Shown: positions 30,268 through 41,438 of the stretch, piece after piece
Layout of the letters: the number at the start of each line of letters is the position of its first letter
Numbering within the stretch: position 1 is the first letter of the stretch
Source of the DNA: Adiantum capillus-veneris
Taxonomy: Eukaryota; Streptophyta; Polypodiopsida; Polypodiales; Pteridaceae
Direction of reading: 5' to 3'
NCBI GenBank assembly: GCA_014529385.2
Contig: CM043945.1
Coordinates: forward strand, 149,283,241-149,347,240
Length of the DNA: 64,000 nucleotides
Position numbers and translations under genes: made by a program
The notes under the pieces: model-generated
Seen by the model: only the letters and a program-made list of their open reading frames with translations
What the model was told of the DNA's origin: nothing
Databases searched by the model: none

Positions 30268-30864
30268 CTAGTCATGCACCATTTTTTCTTCCCTCATGAA
30301 AGGACGTCCTAAGATCATCTTGGATGCCATAGTGTGTTTGGAGAAATCCATAACAATAAAGGTAATCCTTATTTTATGTCCAAAGACCTTGATCTTGAGA
30401 TCTTCTAGCATCCCAATAGGTTTAACAATAGACCCATTGGCCATCTTCACTACTATGGTTGTGGTCGCAAGGTGAGGTCTTCCCATAGTTTCCCAGCAAT
30501 TTTTAGTCACAATGCTAACCCTAGCGCCACCATCAAGGATTCCCCTCACAGTTAATCCCTTAGTAGTGATTGGTATAGTCGCATTGGATTCATCACCCTC
30601 AAAGTATTTCCCCAACTTGTTAACAGGTATTTCTATAACAAGGTTCTCATCTAGGTTGGGTTGTGGATCTATGTATTCCTCCCCTATTGGCATCTCCCCA
30701 GCTCCATCCATCTGTGAAAATTGTGGTAGCCCAAACTTCAGTTCTCCATTGAGGAAGGCTCGAAGAGCTGAGACTACCTCAGGGTCTTTATATAGTTTGG
30801 ACATGATGGGGGTTCTAACTTCTGAAGACATGAAATCCATCAATTTCGCAATGTTTAATGGCAC
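30268..30864 (-). pseudogene. Element C protease
   Basis: 198 residues: NKLGKYFEGDESNATIP, active site GILDGGARVSIVTK (Asp-Gly-Gly-Ala where Asp-Ser-Gly-Ala is usual), GMLEDLKIKVFG, and the C-terminal KMILGRPFMREEK. It is followed by TAG in frame with RT. Same type as the proteases of A and B. It is the classical gag-pol protease position, so element C has two retropepsin-like domains. Confidence 0.8.
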
Positions 30865-30986
30865 CTTTTGGCCTTGAGTCCCTTGACGTGGGGATTATGC
30901 GATCTCCATTTCTTCGATAGGATCAGGTAGTCCCTCTGTAAAAATTCTTTCCATCAAGAAGTGAGTACGCCCACTTTCCCATGACT

Positions 30987-31658
30987 TTAAGTCACTTTCT
31001 TCTTGGATGACACTAGGTATGTCCAAGGTCTATGGACTTGGTGAGGTTGTTGTTGCATAGGGAACATGGTGTCTGTAATCTGGATCTTCCTAGGTGCTGG
31101 TTCTAGATCCCTTTGGGTATCTTCTACCAAACTCCTTAATTGCTTGACTCGCTCAATCTCCTCTGTAGGGTTTGGGTAAGTTCCTATCTTCTTTTTGGAT
31201 CCTGGCCATTGTGGCTCATGAAGATCTTCCTTGTTGGTTTCTATGTTAGTGGTCGTTTTGGTCTCCATGGTTTCACCTGAATCAGAATCTTCTTCAACGT
31301 CGTTCATATATACGGGGTCGTCACCAGTCCCTATGTTGGTCTTTGAACTGGGGTCTGACTTCGCCGCTTTTTGCGATCTCTTTCTTCGTGTTTTCTTCTT
31401 TTTCTGAGATTGGGCAATTGATGCTCTGTCTCTTTCCTCAAGAATATAATTTTGTTTTTGGAGCATCAATCATGTGAGTACATTTACTGGTACCACAGGT
31501 GTACTTTGTGATGGCTCCTCGATAACTTCAATCAAGTTTAATGGCGTGATCTTCAGTGCATTTGGATTATTTGGACATTGGGCAATCAAATGATCTATGC
31601 CACATCGATTACACATGAGTATCGGCATTGTAGACGTACTCGCTTGATTGGTTTGCAT
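30987..31658 (-). pseudogene. Element C gag C-terminal part with one zinc knuckle
   Basis: Two frames in line with the main gag, separated by TGA at 31470. The first has the knuckle CNRCGIDHLIAQC (C-x2-C-x3-H-x4-C). The second is Lys/Arg-rich (SQKKKKTRRKRSQKAAK) then acidic (NDVEEDSDSGE) and ends before the protease in another frame. A further knuckle (CYECGGPHRVAEC) lies at about 31,690-31,730, just upstream in the same gag frame. Confidence 0.7.
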
Positions 31659-31814
31659 TAGTGTGGCGTTGTTTTGTAGCCTAATAGGACACTCGGCTAC
31701 ACGATGTGGACCTCCACACTCATAGCATTGAAGAGGTGGTCTCTTAGCAGTGTAATTGATATTTTGTCCTCTTGCCGCAAGAGCAGCTACTTGATATACA
31801 GGTTTGACTTGTCC

Positions 31815-33827
31815 TCAATAGTCCTCCATGTAGTATTGTGAACTTTCTTCAAGCACATCCATCCCATAGGTGATATTAGGATCTATATCTTCCTCATAGC
31901 CTTCCAAACAGGAAATAGATGACTCACAACCCACATGATTCACAGAAGTGATTCTTGGATGTGGTGGTTGCGGTCCTAGCACTGGAGGTGGTAAGGGTGT
32001 TGTTTGAACAACATTTTGGGCCCTAGGGACCATATGTTGTGATGTTTGTTCAAGAGGTGGGGCCGGCATCAATGCAGGCACTCGGGGTGTGTTTGTCCAT
32101 GCTAAGGTTGGTCTATTGGCCATCGCGCGCTTAAATACTATGCAATCCTTAGCTTGATGACCATACCTTCCACATGAATTGTAGTTCCCATTGAATTTTA
32201 CTCTAAAAGTAGGGCATTCACTGGTACTATGCGGTCCATAGCATACTGAGCACCATTGTTGCTCCCTTCTTGGATACAAATGATTGTTTTGCGGAGCACG
32301 ATTGTCTCTAAGACTCTCTTGAATAGCCTTGGTGAGATCTGCTAAAGTCATCTCAGATATCTTTGGCTCCTTAGCAATAGGCTTTAGGGTCATTGGCTGA
32401 TGCCGCGATGCTTGTGAGCTAATAGATTTAGGCTCAACAAACACTCTTTCTCCTTGAATCATTAAATTATCCTCCAATTGGACCGCATTGGTGGTGACTG
32501 CTTCCCAAGTGGTGATACCTCTAATGACTAGGCTATTGTAGATATCCTCATGTTGTAATCCCCTAATGAATCTATCAAGCAATTGGTTATTGTTGAAGCG
32601 CTCATTTGGATTACAACGAGAATTCAAATGCTTCAAGAGACTTATAAAGTCTCTCACCGACTCTCCTTCCTCTCGTTGGGCTTTCTGAAGCTGAGAGGCT
32701 ACACCCCAAAGCACTCCCTCTCGTTTGTATTCTTTTAAGGACAGTCTCCTAAGAGTAGGGTAAATCGTTTTTTCTTCCACCCTTAGGATTCTATACCAAT
32801 CCCCAACCTTTCCACTTAAGGTTAGGCTTAAAGCATTGCTCTTATGTAGGTCATTGTGTTCTCCTAGAGAATCGCATATTTGTTCAAACACTTCGATATG
32901 CTTTCTCACATCCCCGTCTCCACTAAATTTTTGTGTGAGCTTGGCTATTTGTACTGCCTTACTTCTAGGCTCTCTATCAGGCGTGTTACGCATATTCTCA
33001 GCAATAGATCGACCAATAGCTTCAGCAAATGTTGCCAAGTCACCTAAGTGAGCAGGCACCGTGGGTGAAGGTGCTCCAGAGACTACATGTGGAGTAGGTA
33101 TTGGCATTGGGCTTGGCGCATAGGAAGCCCTTGGGTTCCACGTTGGGTACGATGTTGTGCCATGTGGTGGTCTATAGTTCATATGAGTGGCCCTAGGCAT
33201 AGCAGACGTCGGATGTGACATGCTAATGCTAGCCGGTATAGTCCCATGGAAATAAGAACTTGTGTATTGTGGTTGTGGAGCATAGGTAGTTGAAACAATG
33301 GGAGGGGTAGGGACTACATGAGTACGTGGACCCATAGGTGCATACGATTGGTACACACTTGTAGGTACTGTTGCAGACATTGAGCTACCATGTAGCGGTG
33401 CTTTACTAACAAAAGAGGTCCATGGTGTGTTTCTTGGCATGCCCATCATTGAGGTAGGCATGGTATCCATGGTGTCATCCAGGGAAAGATGAGCTAGACT
33501 TGGAAAAGTAAAGCTATCACTTGTGGGCTCAGATTGCATTGAGACCCCTAGCGAAACAACATATGGGGGATCGATGGGACTCACTGGGGGAGTCTCCATT
33601 TGTGATAGAGTGGGTTGTTTCCCTTTGCCCGTGTCTAAAAATCGCATAGGACCCGTCGAAGGTATGTTTATTCCTCGATTTTGCCTCTCGGACTGGATAA
33701 TCCTATGGATGACATTGCAGATCATGTGTTGTTGTTCCTCTAGACTAGTGGCACTAGATGTGGATTGTACAACTTCTAACCAACCCACATGGTATGTGTA
33801 GCCCATGTATAGGTCGGTCAAAGTCAC
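31815..33827 (-). pseudogene. Element C gag, capsid and zinc knuckles
   Basis: 670 residues. A long Pro/Ser/Thr/Met-rich N-terminal half is followed by the capsid-like domain (KLTQKFSGDGDVRKHIEVFE, LSGKVGDWYRIL, REEGESVRDFISLLKHLNSR, LLDRFIRGLQHEDIY) and then CSVCYGPHSTSEC and a second, Cys-poor SCGRYGHQAKDC. With the knuckles near 31,710 and 31,610 the protein has up to four zinc motifs. The frame stops at TGA 31815 and continues in the same frame behind it. Confidence 0.8.
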
Positions 33828-34432
33828 TGTGTGTAGGTCAAATTCCCAATTTTCAATACCCTGTCCAAACTTGGTGTACTAGAGGGTTGCCGTGAGGTGG
33901 ATGCAATGTTGCTTTCCGTGTTTTGACTTTTAGTCACCGCTACCTTAGAGGCGACTTTGGAAGGTGGTAGCTCGGTAGGGCCCTCATTAAATGAGGTAGG
34001 TAGAATGTCCACGTGGACACTCTGAGGGAGTGTGGGGTCTACAGGAGATGTGAATGGTGATTCTACTTCCCCACCCCCTTCGTTTACTTCACTAGCCGTA
34101 GGTTCAAAGTGCGTAGCTCTACTAAAATTTTCCATCAAACGGCTAAAAACACTAGTTCCAGGTTGTTGGGCCCAGCTAGGCACGATTTCATTTGTTCCCC
34201 CGGGGCTTTGTGTAAGATGCTCTTCCATAATACCGTAGTCAGAGGAAGAGTCGCTAGCCGCTATATTTGGGTCTTGGGTTGCACTACCTTGGGTCCCCGC
34301 CAAGGGCGTAGACCATAGCGTGGAAGGATAGTGAATACCCCCATAAATCGAAGCACTAGCTAGTTGTTCGGACTCTAGCACACGACCAGAGCGTAGATAC
34401 ATGTGCTTTGGGTTCCCTACAAGTGTCGGCAA
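33824..34432 (-). pseudogene. Element C gag N-terminus
   Basis: 202 residues starting MPTLVGNPKHMYLRSGRVLE; the YLRSGR stretch is a common start of plant gypsy gag proteins. The rest is Ser/Pro-rich and low complexity. One indel near 33,830 separates it from the main gag frame. Confidence 0.6.
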
Positions 34433-35177
34433 GTACCTTCAAAGGTTACTTGCTTTGTTTTGTGGGTGTTTTGCACCCCGTTTTCTACTTGATTTTTTCT
34501 TGTTTTTGATATTTTTTGAATGTTTTTTAATGTTTGATTTTTTTGATTAAAGTGTGTGATAGCTTGAAACGAGCATATCACTTAGAGGGTTGCTGTGTGC
34601 TTTACAACACAATTTTCGGGCATCTGACGTACCGTTGGTCCTCAAAAAATCGATTTTTAGCTACATGTGAAGCTAAAATTCGTTTTTTAAAAAGGCGACT
34701 GAGGCCTAGGCCTGAGTGTGAGCTTGGGCTTGGGTCTTGGAGATATTCCCGATTCCGGTCCTACATTTAATTTTTTTTTTCTTTTGGGGGGAATAAGGTC
34801 ACCGCGGCCTGCGCAAGAGCACACACACTCTATCTACCTACTTCTAACTAATACACCTACTCTTCACACTAATACACTTTATTAACTCTCACTAATCTAC
34901 TTCCTACTTATTATTCATAGAAAACTAACTACCTTAATACACAGAGAATAAACATAGAACCTTTGAAATCTCCATTAACAAAAAAAACTAACTACCTTAA
35001 TACACAGAGAATAAACACAGTACCTTTGAAATCTCCATTAACAAAAAAAACACACAGTATAACACCAAATCCCTCTTCTCAACACACACACACACACACT
35101 CTTTCCCTACCTTTCCTATAATTGAAATTGCACCACGGAGAAGCACAGAGTGCTACTCAAGCTTAATGCACGGCATT
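34433..35177 (-). other. Element C leader
   Basis: Non-coding DNA between primer site and gag. It holds a 64-bp tandem duplication (from ~34,922 to ~35,049) and a short CA run. No palindrome of the element A type was seen here. Confidence 0.6.
34922..35049. repeat. 64-bp tandem duplication in the element C leader
   Basis: Two units starting AACTAACTACCTTAATACAC and ending in an A-run, nearly identical. Confidence 0.85.
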
Positions 35178-35194
35178 CCCCGGCAACGGCGCCA
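35178..35194 (-). promoter_or_regulatory. Element C primer binding site
   Basis: Minus strand TGGCGCCGTTGCCGGGG, 4 nt from the LTR edge at 35199. Exact consensus of the plant gypsy (Athila-type) primer site. Confidence 0.9.
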
Positions 35195-35198
35195 AAAA

Positions 35199-36722
35199 TG
35201 TGCGCGTATGTCGCACGTGTCAATGCAAGGAACTTGCCGATACACCATGTGCGAGCTGAACATTTCCTGAGGATATAAGTAAACATCGTCAAAGAGAAAT
35301 TGAAACTGAAGCAAGAGATTATGCTCTTATTGGAAACCAATTGTATCAAAGAGGTAAGGATCAACATCTGCGTCTTTGTGCAAATGAAGACGAATATATT
35401 TCCATTATAGAACAAGCACACGCTGGATTAGCTGGAGGTCACTTCTCTAGTGAGACCACCACAACAACAATCTTAATGGCAGTCATATGGTGGCCAAAAA
35501 TTTTTGCAAATGCCAAAGAATATGTTTGAAGGTGTGATGCTTGTCAACGAGCAAAAATTCCAACCCGTGTAAATAGCATGCCCTTAAGACCAATGATGGG
35601 GGCTAGAGATTTCGCAAAATGGGGTATAGATTTTGTTGGGCCAATACAGCCACCTGCTTATAGAACCCAAGTTCAATATATCATTGTAGCTACAGACTAT
35701 TTGACCAAGTGGACCGAGGCTAAAGCAACTCAAAAGAATAATGCCAGAACCGCCACCAGATTCTTATACGAGTCAGTGATAGGGGAACTCACTAACTCAA
35801 TGAAATAATTGAGTATCTGCTTAATGAATTTCTGGTCATCCATAACAAATCAGCTCCCTATTACCCACAAGCAAATGGACAAGCTTAGCATACAAATAAA
35901 ATTCTTAGCTCGATATTGACTAAAGTGGTTAGTTCAGGAAGGATAGACTGGGAAATGAATCTTGATGCTACTCTATGGGCTTATCGAGTTTCATTCAAAA
36001 CAGCGTTAAATGCTACACCCTTTAACCTTGTTTATGATCTTGATGCCATATTGCCAATAGAATTTCTATTGTCGACACTAAGGGTAGCTAAGGATCTTGA
36101 GTGGACAGGACATGAATTATCAGAGAGACGATTTAGAAAACTAGATGAGCAAAGGCTAACTGTTGTAGCCCACATCTATGCACAAAAGCGGAAACAAAAA
36201 TAGTTTTTTGATTCCCATCTTATTACAAAAATCTTCAAAAAAGGGGACTTGGTTTTAGTCTATTCCCTTGAACAACACATACCCAAGTTTAAGAAAAAGG
36301 GAAACGGACTGTTCATCATTGAAGATGTATCTCCAAGTGGAGCAATTAAGTTGTCTACCCTAGATGGTGAATGAATGGTTAATTGGATTAGTGGATGTCG
36401 TTTAAAGAAGTACAATTTTCCACTAACCAATGAATTGCTAGAAAGAATGCATGCAGTTAAGCAAAGAAAGATAAACTGACAGTAGGTTATTGATGAAGCG
36501 CAAGAAGAATCTCGGCTTCGAGTACTTAAAAGGATAGTTGCTCTCAAGAATCAACAAATACCTATTCCCATCATCCCCTCTCATCGGCGATCACTCTTAC
36601 CCTTTTCGTATTGGATCGACAAGCCTGGTACCTGACTCTACCAAATAAAAAATACAATGTCCGCCGTAGGTTACAACGTCCATCGTAGGTAATAGGGTGT
36701 CCGTGAGCCGTGAGGGTTAACA
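35199..36722 (-). repeat. Element C 5' LTR, chimeric (1,524 bp)
   Basis: Outer ends match the 599-bp 3' LTR (35199-35256 with 23191-23248; 36577-36722 with 23644-23789). The middle is a 1,321-bp piece of element B pol instead of 395 bp of LTR. The TATA box is lost, so this 5' LTR should not drive the element. The junctions share only a few bases (GAGC/AAGC on the left, C on the right). Confidence 0.9.
35255..36575 (+). repeat. Near-identical copy of element B integrase segment (20195-21515)
   Basis: 1,321 bp with about a dozen differences by eye (~1%). It carries the second H2C2 domain and the dead integrase core, including the same deletion of the second Asp segment and the same TAG at the catalytic Glu. 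It keeps ATDYLTKW where the 20.6-kb copy has ATYYLTKW, so the donor was not exactly today's neighbour or that copy has since mutated. It lies antisense to element C. Confidence 0.92.
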
Positions 36723-36727
36723 GGGAA
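36723..36727. repeat. Target site duplication of element C, right copy
   Basis: GGGAA directly after the LTR end GTTAACA, matching 23186-23190. Confidence 0.9.
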
Positions 36728-38340
36728 ATTTTTTAGTCTAACATAGATTTCATGGCCTAGTAGGACTAACAAGGGAATTTGGGAAAAAATGGTTCGGGAA
36801 GTCCGAGTATAGATACCCAAGGTAGTCTAAAATCACCTCATTTCTACTTGTCGCCTTTGGAGAGAGCTTTTCGGCCTTCTTCGTGCACATTTTTTTGAGT
36901 CCACAATTGCCTATTTTCAGCGTCGTCTCACACGAGACACGAGGGGTAAGTTCTATACTTATCAATGATCCATTCTGTACGGCCGGTCTAGTCTAAACCC
37001 CAAGAAAAAACCCTAGAATCCGAGCAGTACACGACGGCCTACGACCAAAAATTGACCATAGCAGTTTGTCAGCTCAACCAAATCAAACGAGACTTGAACT
37101 GTAGCATGCCCCTAGATGATAGAACACTTCTATATCAATAGCGAACCATTCGGCAAGGGTTGAGGGGGGTCTAGTAGAAAAGCTAGGTTTTTGAAAGATG
37201 CCAAAATTGGATTCTAACTCCACATACAGCTTATAGATTGGGTCTATACACAATGTATATGGTTGGTTTCATAAAATCAATCAAGGCAAGCCCTCGAAAA
37301 GTAGAAAACAGCTCGAAGGCTACAAAGCGTTAAATTGACATACGAAGTCAAACTGACTCCAAATGTGTCAAAATTGGATGAGTTGCTTCAGGGCTATGTA
37401 ATGGATAAGTCCATCACCTTAAAAGTGACTAACCAACTCCACAGGCCATGTAGTCACAAAAATCGGTGATTTCAGAGTCGACAAAGCACAAAGTGATGTC
37501 GACAAGACGAAACTCTACCAAATTCAATTTACGACTTGTTTTAGATGTATAGAATATGTTTAGGTCACAATTTTCAAGTTTTGCAAAAAAATGTTGACTG
37601 TTGTAAATTATCGCGATTATTTACTTTTGCAATTTTTTGGCTTGAAAATGATACCATCACCTCACCTATCACTTGTGCACACCTATTACATGCCACATTT
37701 CAAGTATGAGCCAAATTGATCAATGATAACTTGGAAAATGGTCAAAAAACGCAAAGAAGTCCTTTCAAACCAATTGTTGAGTTATGAGTTACATTTTTTG
37801 ATCCAAATCACCTCATATCACATACACATGTCAACATCATGCCTAGAGCCAAGTTGTACCAAAAAATGTTCATTTTGATGAAAAAGTTAATAATCATGAT
37901 TATTTACTTTTTTGCCAAGATGGGAAAAATTTGCAACTTTTCCCTCCTAGGACCAAAGTACATGATGTCCTAAGCCCACTAACCAAGTTTGAACAAATTT
38001 GGAGCTCAAAATCTCAAAATAACTTTATATCTACTATTTCAGAGACTTAAAGCCTAAATCTAGCACCATTCTCACCCTGTGCACTCAAATGAGTCCATAC
38101 TTCACTCAGAGTATCTAATTGATATGTATTTCAAACCTATGATGCCAAAATTGCAAAAAGTTGAAATTTTTCTTGGACTTCATGATTTGATCTTTACATG
38201 TTTTTATGGATCTATGCATGTTCAAAAATTGATTTGGAGCAAATTGGACACAATTTGTCAGCAATTCAGATTGAAGGACATTTTAGAGCGGAATCTGCCA
38301 AATTTTCTAACTTTGGTACTCTATTCACTTAACAGGAGCA
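36728..38340. other. Non-coding continuation of the element C target, leader-like
   Basis: 1.6 kb of AT-rich DNA without a gene. The style (short phrases such as AATCGTGATT...TTTTGC and CCAAATTTG) resembles gypsy leaders, and 37,590-37,630 and 37,885-37,910 loosely match 47,390-47,430. It is the sequence element C inserted into, perhaps the rest of an element B LTR followed by leader. No edge could be fixed. Confidence 0.35.
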
Positions 38341-38682
38341 ATGCAAGCTGCGGAGAAGGCCAAGAAGAGGGTATCCCAAAAAGAAAAGTTGCAAGAGCTG
38401 CCACCATACCAATTGGACCCCAGTTCAGTGAAGACAGCCAAAGCAACCTATCTGTCGAAAGAACCGCTGGAGGAGAACAACACAACGATTTTCACAGGTA
38501 GATTTAAAAGTGAAGAAGGTCATCAAACAGAACTACAACTTCTGCCGAAAGAGGTCCATGATGTCGTAGCAAAGCCCAAAACAAAAGAAGCTAACATAAG
38601 GCTTGGACTCAAAGAGTTCTACAACCAAGAGCCTTGTGGTGTAGACTTCCAGAAAGCCTATGAGCTTTTGGCCTTCTCCTAA
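38341..38682 (+). CDS. Small Lys/Glu-rich ORF, unrecognised
   Basis: 113 residues, ATG just behind an acceptor-like AACAG. Basic/acidic mix (AAEKAKKRVSQKEKLQELP, then TKEANIRLGLKEFYNQEP), no motif. Probably a gag N-terminal scrap following the leader-like DNA upstream; it ends where element E is truncated (about 38,680). Low certainty that it is coding. Confidence 0.25.
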   Translation: MQAAEKAKKRVSQKEKLQELPPYQLDPSSVKTAKATYLSKEPLEENNTTIFTGRFKSEEGHQTELQLLPKEVHDVVAKPKTKEANIRLGLKEFYNQEPCGVDFQKAYELLAFS

Positions 38683-38843
38683 AGGCAAATTTGCCACTTC
38701 AAATTGTCTACGAGACTTTCTCTTTCTCTTGGCTTTCACATCTTCACCCTCCTTCTCCTTCCCTTTATTTCTACTAGGCCCTGGTGCTGCATAGACTTCC
38801 CTCTCTCTTTTGCCTACTGGCAACACATCTGCGTCTTTCTTTT

Positions 38844-39473
38844 CTACCTGCACAATACCCACATGACCACTAGAGGTTGAGGCTTGATTTTCCTATCTAG
38901 TACCTTGATCTCCCATATATCCAATGCATAATCATTAGCTTTGTTAGTAATCTGCTGAGGATGTGGAAACCTATCCCCTCTCATCCTTGTTGGCTTTGGA
39001 CAATAAGTGCTGATGTGACCAAGCTCACCACAATTATAACAAGTAGGAATGAACCTCCTCTGTGGCTCAAAACCACCTTTCCCACGGCCCTGGTTAGCAT
39101 TAGGATGAGCTTCACATGCCTGAGCCATCCCTCTACCACCTCCACCACCAAGAACACTAAGTCGTAAATCTTGCATCATGGTCATCATGTCTTGCATATT
39201 TCGTTGTAACTGTTCAGTACTAGCAGCCGTTTGAAAAGGTTGGCCTCTAGCTTCTGCCTGATTCTCCTCCTTTTGGCTACCATTATGTTGCTTAGGGACT
39301 GTTTTTCCGTATTCATTAAGCCTTTGAGCTTTCCATTCTTTCTCTCTGGCAATGGCGACTGCCTCCTCGAAGGTGGCGGGCCTTTTCAACTCAACTTTGA
39401 ACTTCAGACTTTCTTTTAGGTTTGCCACAAAACGGTCCTTCTTTAACATGGATAGAGGGATCTCATTTCCCAA
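38844..39473 (-). pseudogene. Element E gag, C-terminal capsid part and zinc knuckle
   Basis: 209 residues: LKKDRFVANLKESLKFKVEL, TFEEAVAIAREKEWKAQRL, a Gly-rich hinge (LGGGGGRGMAQ) and the knuckle CYNCGELGHISTYC (C-x2-C-x4-H-x4-C). It is in frame with the upstream gag piece, separated by TAG codons at 39,543 and about 39,474. A frameshift leads into a basic spacer at 38,680-38,862 (KAKRKRKSRRQFEVANLPLG), comparable to the start of the element 1 protease frame. Confidence 0.75.
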
Positions 39474-39542
39474 AGCCTAAGCCCATTTATCCCATAAACG
39501 GGTGAACTGCATGACAAAATCATCAACACTTTGATTAGCCCT

Positions 39543-39866
39543 CTAAGTGTACCCCAGAATTTCATGCCAAACTTCATCAGGTACTTTGATGGATCGATAT
39601 TGTGCTAGGAAATCTTGCTTCGCACGATTGTAGTCCAAAACCACTCCTGGGTTTTGTGCCTGCATCAACTCCTCAAAATTGTGTAACCAAACTTTTGCCT
39701 CATCCTGTAAGCTATATTGCAGCAGCCGCAACAATATAGCTTGGTCTAGTATATTGCGCAGTAAGCAATTGACTTCCAATGTTTTAATAGACGTTTGTGC
39801 ATTTTCATTAGGCAATCCATGAAACAATGGGAACTCGTTTTCCATGTTTGATTGCCACAAAAACAC
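39543..39866 (-). pseudogene. Element E gag, N-terminal capsid part
   Basis: 107 residues: FPLFHGLPNENAQTSIKTLE, LLQYSLQDEAKVWLHNFEEL and RAKQDFLAQYRSIKVPDEVW, the Retrotrans_gag pattern seen in element 1. Stops at TAG where the same frame goes on; CAG to TAG is likely. Confidence 0.7.
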
Positions 39867-40134
39867 TTACATGTGACGTAGAAAACTCAAGGGATGTCGA
39901 TGGATCGCTCCAGTACCTAATCCACCTCACACTAGGTAACCCGGCCCCCAGTGCTTGGCTTCACAAAACCTCACGACCCTCCAAAGGCTGCAATCCAATT
40001 ATACGACCACCTCAAGTGATGTCCACAATTTTCACATACATAGGAGGTTGTCCATAAGGACCCACATCCCATTTACATTCACTACCTGCAGAATAGACAT
40101 ATTTCACAAGAATTGGAGCATAAGAGCACTTGCT

Positions 40135-40151
40135 CCTCCGTGGGGGCACCA
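40135..40151 (-). promoter_or_regulatory. Element E primer binding site
   Basis: Minus strand TGGTGCCCCCACGGAGG, 3 nt from the LTR edge at 40155 (TGATG on the plus strand). One base different from the element 1 site. Confidence 0.65.
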
Positions 40152-40154
40152 AAA

Positions 40155-41433
40155 TGATGTTAGTGTGCAAGCAAGATGGAAAATGAGAACCCCTATAGCC
40201 TTGCACACACCACACCGTCGGAAAGAAACACCTCAAAGCTGCGGAAAACACCTATGTCGAACACCTGTAGAGTCGGGTGGAAAACATACCCAACCCAAAC
40301 CATGATTAAAATAGATGAAAACCAAGACCATAAAGATGAAGCTCGTGTCATGTAGACCTCTGTAGAGTATCGATATGCTTGATTCCGACACCCGACGGGA
40401 GAGTTACAATAACTTATAATGTATGAGTCCGATTCACCGGCTATCAAGCATGATTGAGAGTACTCATTGAAAACCACCTTTTAAGAGTTCGACAAACCCA
40501 AAACTCTTGCAAATGACTAAGCAAAACCAATGCTTTATACATAATTTTTACAAGAGCACTCTGAAAACTCAAAGCATTATGTACATCTATGTACTCGAGG
40601 CTAGTGAGCAATCTTTTTGGCATGACTTAGTGACTTCATGCTTATCCAAAAAATGCTTGACAACATTTGAGGAAGCATTCTACACAGGGTTTTTTAATTG
40701 GCGAACGAAGATTTTTGGGCTAGTAATCAACAACTTGACTTCCATATTTGTAGGATACTCTGCCATCGAGCTAAAGAATAGAGTCACTGTGTAATTTTTG
40801 CAGGTTCCAGACAAAGAAAGAAAGATCAGATATGAAAAAGCTTTATAGACACTTAAAGAGTGCCTCGCTAGATGTCAACTCGAAGATTATTTCAGCCCAT
40901 AAAGCTGTGTCAAGGGATGACACAGGCGAGGAGGGGAGAAATGTTAGCAACAAGCTAACTCGGATACCATTTTTCGGAGCTCTCATTGTAAAAACATTTA
41001 TTATTTTGATGAATCGGGAATATGTAACTCCTGTTTTTTTATTAAACTTTGTAATTGATGAGCCGGGGCTACAAGCTTTCAAATTGTATCAACGTGTCTT
41101 TACCTATCTTTAGTTAGAGCTCCCAGATTATTAGTTTTGACCACCAAAAACCTTGGCTAAGGTATAAAAGCTAATTTTTGCAAGTTATTTTTCAAGTTTT
41201 GGATAATGAAATACACAGCGTGAGCTAACGGCACTCACTTCTCTCATTTTTGCGCTTCCTACTCCCTCCCCCGTTGTCACATTGCAGTCGTGTCTGTTGC
41301 GTTGCAACCACAGGTAAGAGTTGTACGCATTGACATAAGTAATTCACGATATTTTGTAGATTTTGGCGTCGCCGACCTACGGCCTAATTTCATCATAAAT
41401 AGAAATTTACACTTCAAAATCAAAAACTAAGCA
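40155..41433. other. Element E LTR and unassigned DNA up to the copia insertion
   Basis: The LTR starts at 40155 but its end is unknown. Two plus-strand frames (40,507-40,794, 95 aa; 40,832-41,113, 93 aa) are separated by an acceptor-like TTTTTGCAG and resemble nothing I know. A primer-site-like TTGGCGTCGCCGACC at about 41,363 may mark the end of another, plus-strand LTR. The copia element then interrupts this DNA. Confidence 0.3.
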
Positions 41434-41438
41434 TAGGT
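41434..41438. repeat. Copia target site duplication, left copy
   Basis: TAGGT before the left LTR; CAGGT follows the right LTR (47321-47325). One mismatch of five, consistent with age. Confidence 0.75.

Larger units (their letters stand above)
23191..36722 (-). mobile_element. Element C: complete Athila/Tat-like Ty3/gypsy retrotransposon, 13.5 kb
   Basis: Bounded by GGGAA duplications. Minus-strand order: 5' LTR (35199-36722, chimeric), primer site, 0.75-kb leader, gag with zinc knuckles, protease, RT, RNase H, integrase, post-integrase retropepsin-like domain, 140-aa ORF, polypurine tract, 3' LTR (23191-23789). Gag and pol lie in different frames, which may be native. Pol runs in one frame (30864-26344) with four in-frame stops. 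The primer site TGGCGCCGTTGCCGGGG is the one usual in Athila elements; lineage assignment is by overall look only. Confidence 0.9.
38680..40560 (-). mobile_element. Element E: 5' part of a second Tat-like gypsy
   Basis: Minus-strand 5' LTR start (40155), primer site, leader, gag with zinc knuckle, and the start of the gag-protease spacer, then an abrupt end at about 38,680. Gag and primer site resemble element 1. The right LTR edge is not resolved, so the end is approximate. Confidence 0.65.

Noticed and set aside
35255-36575. An independent retrotransposon insertion in element C
   Set aside because: It is a pol fragment without LTRs, primer site or target duplication, and it replaces LTR sequence instead of adding to it.
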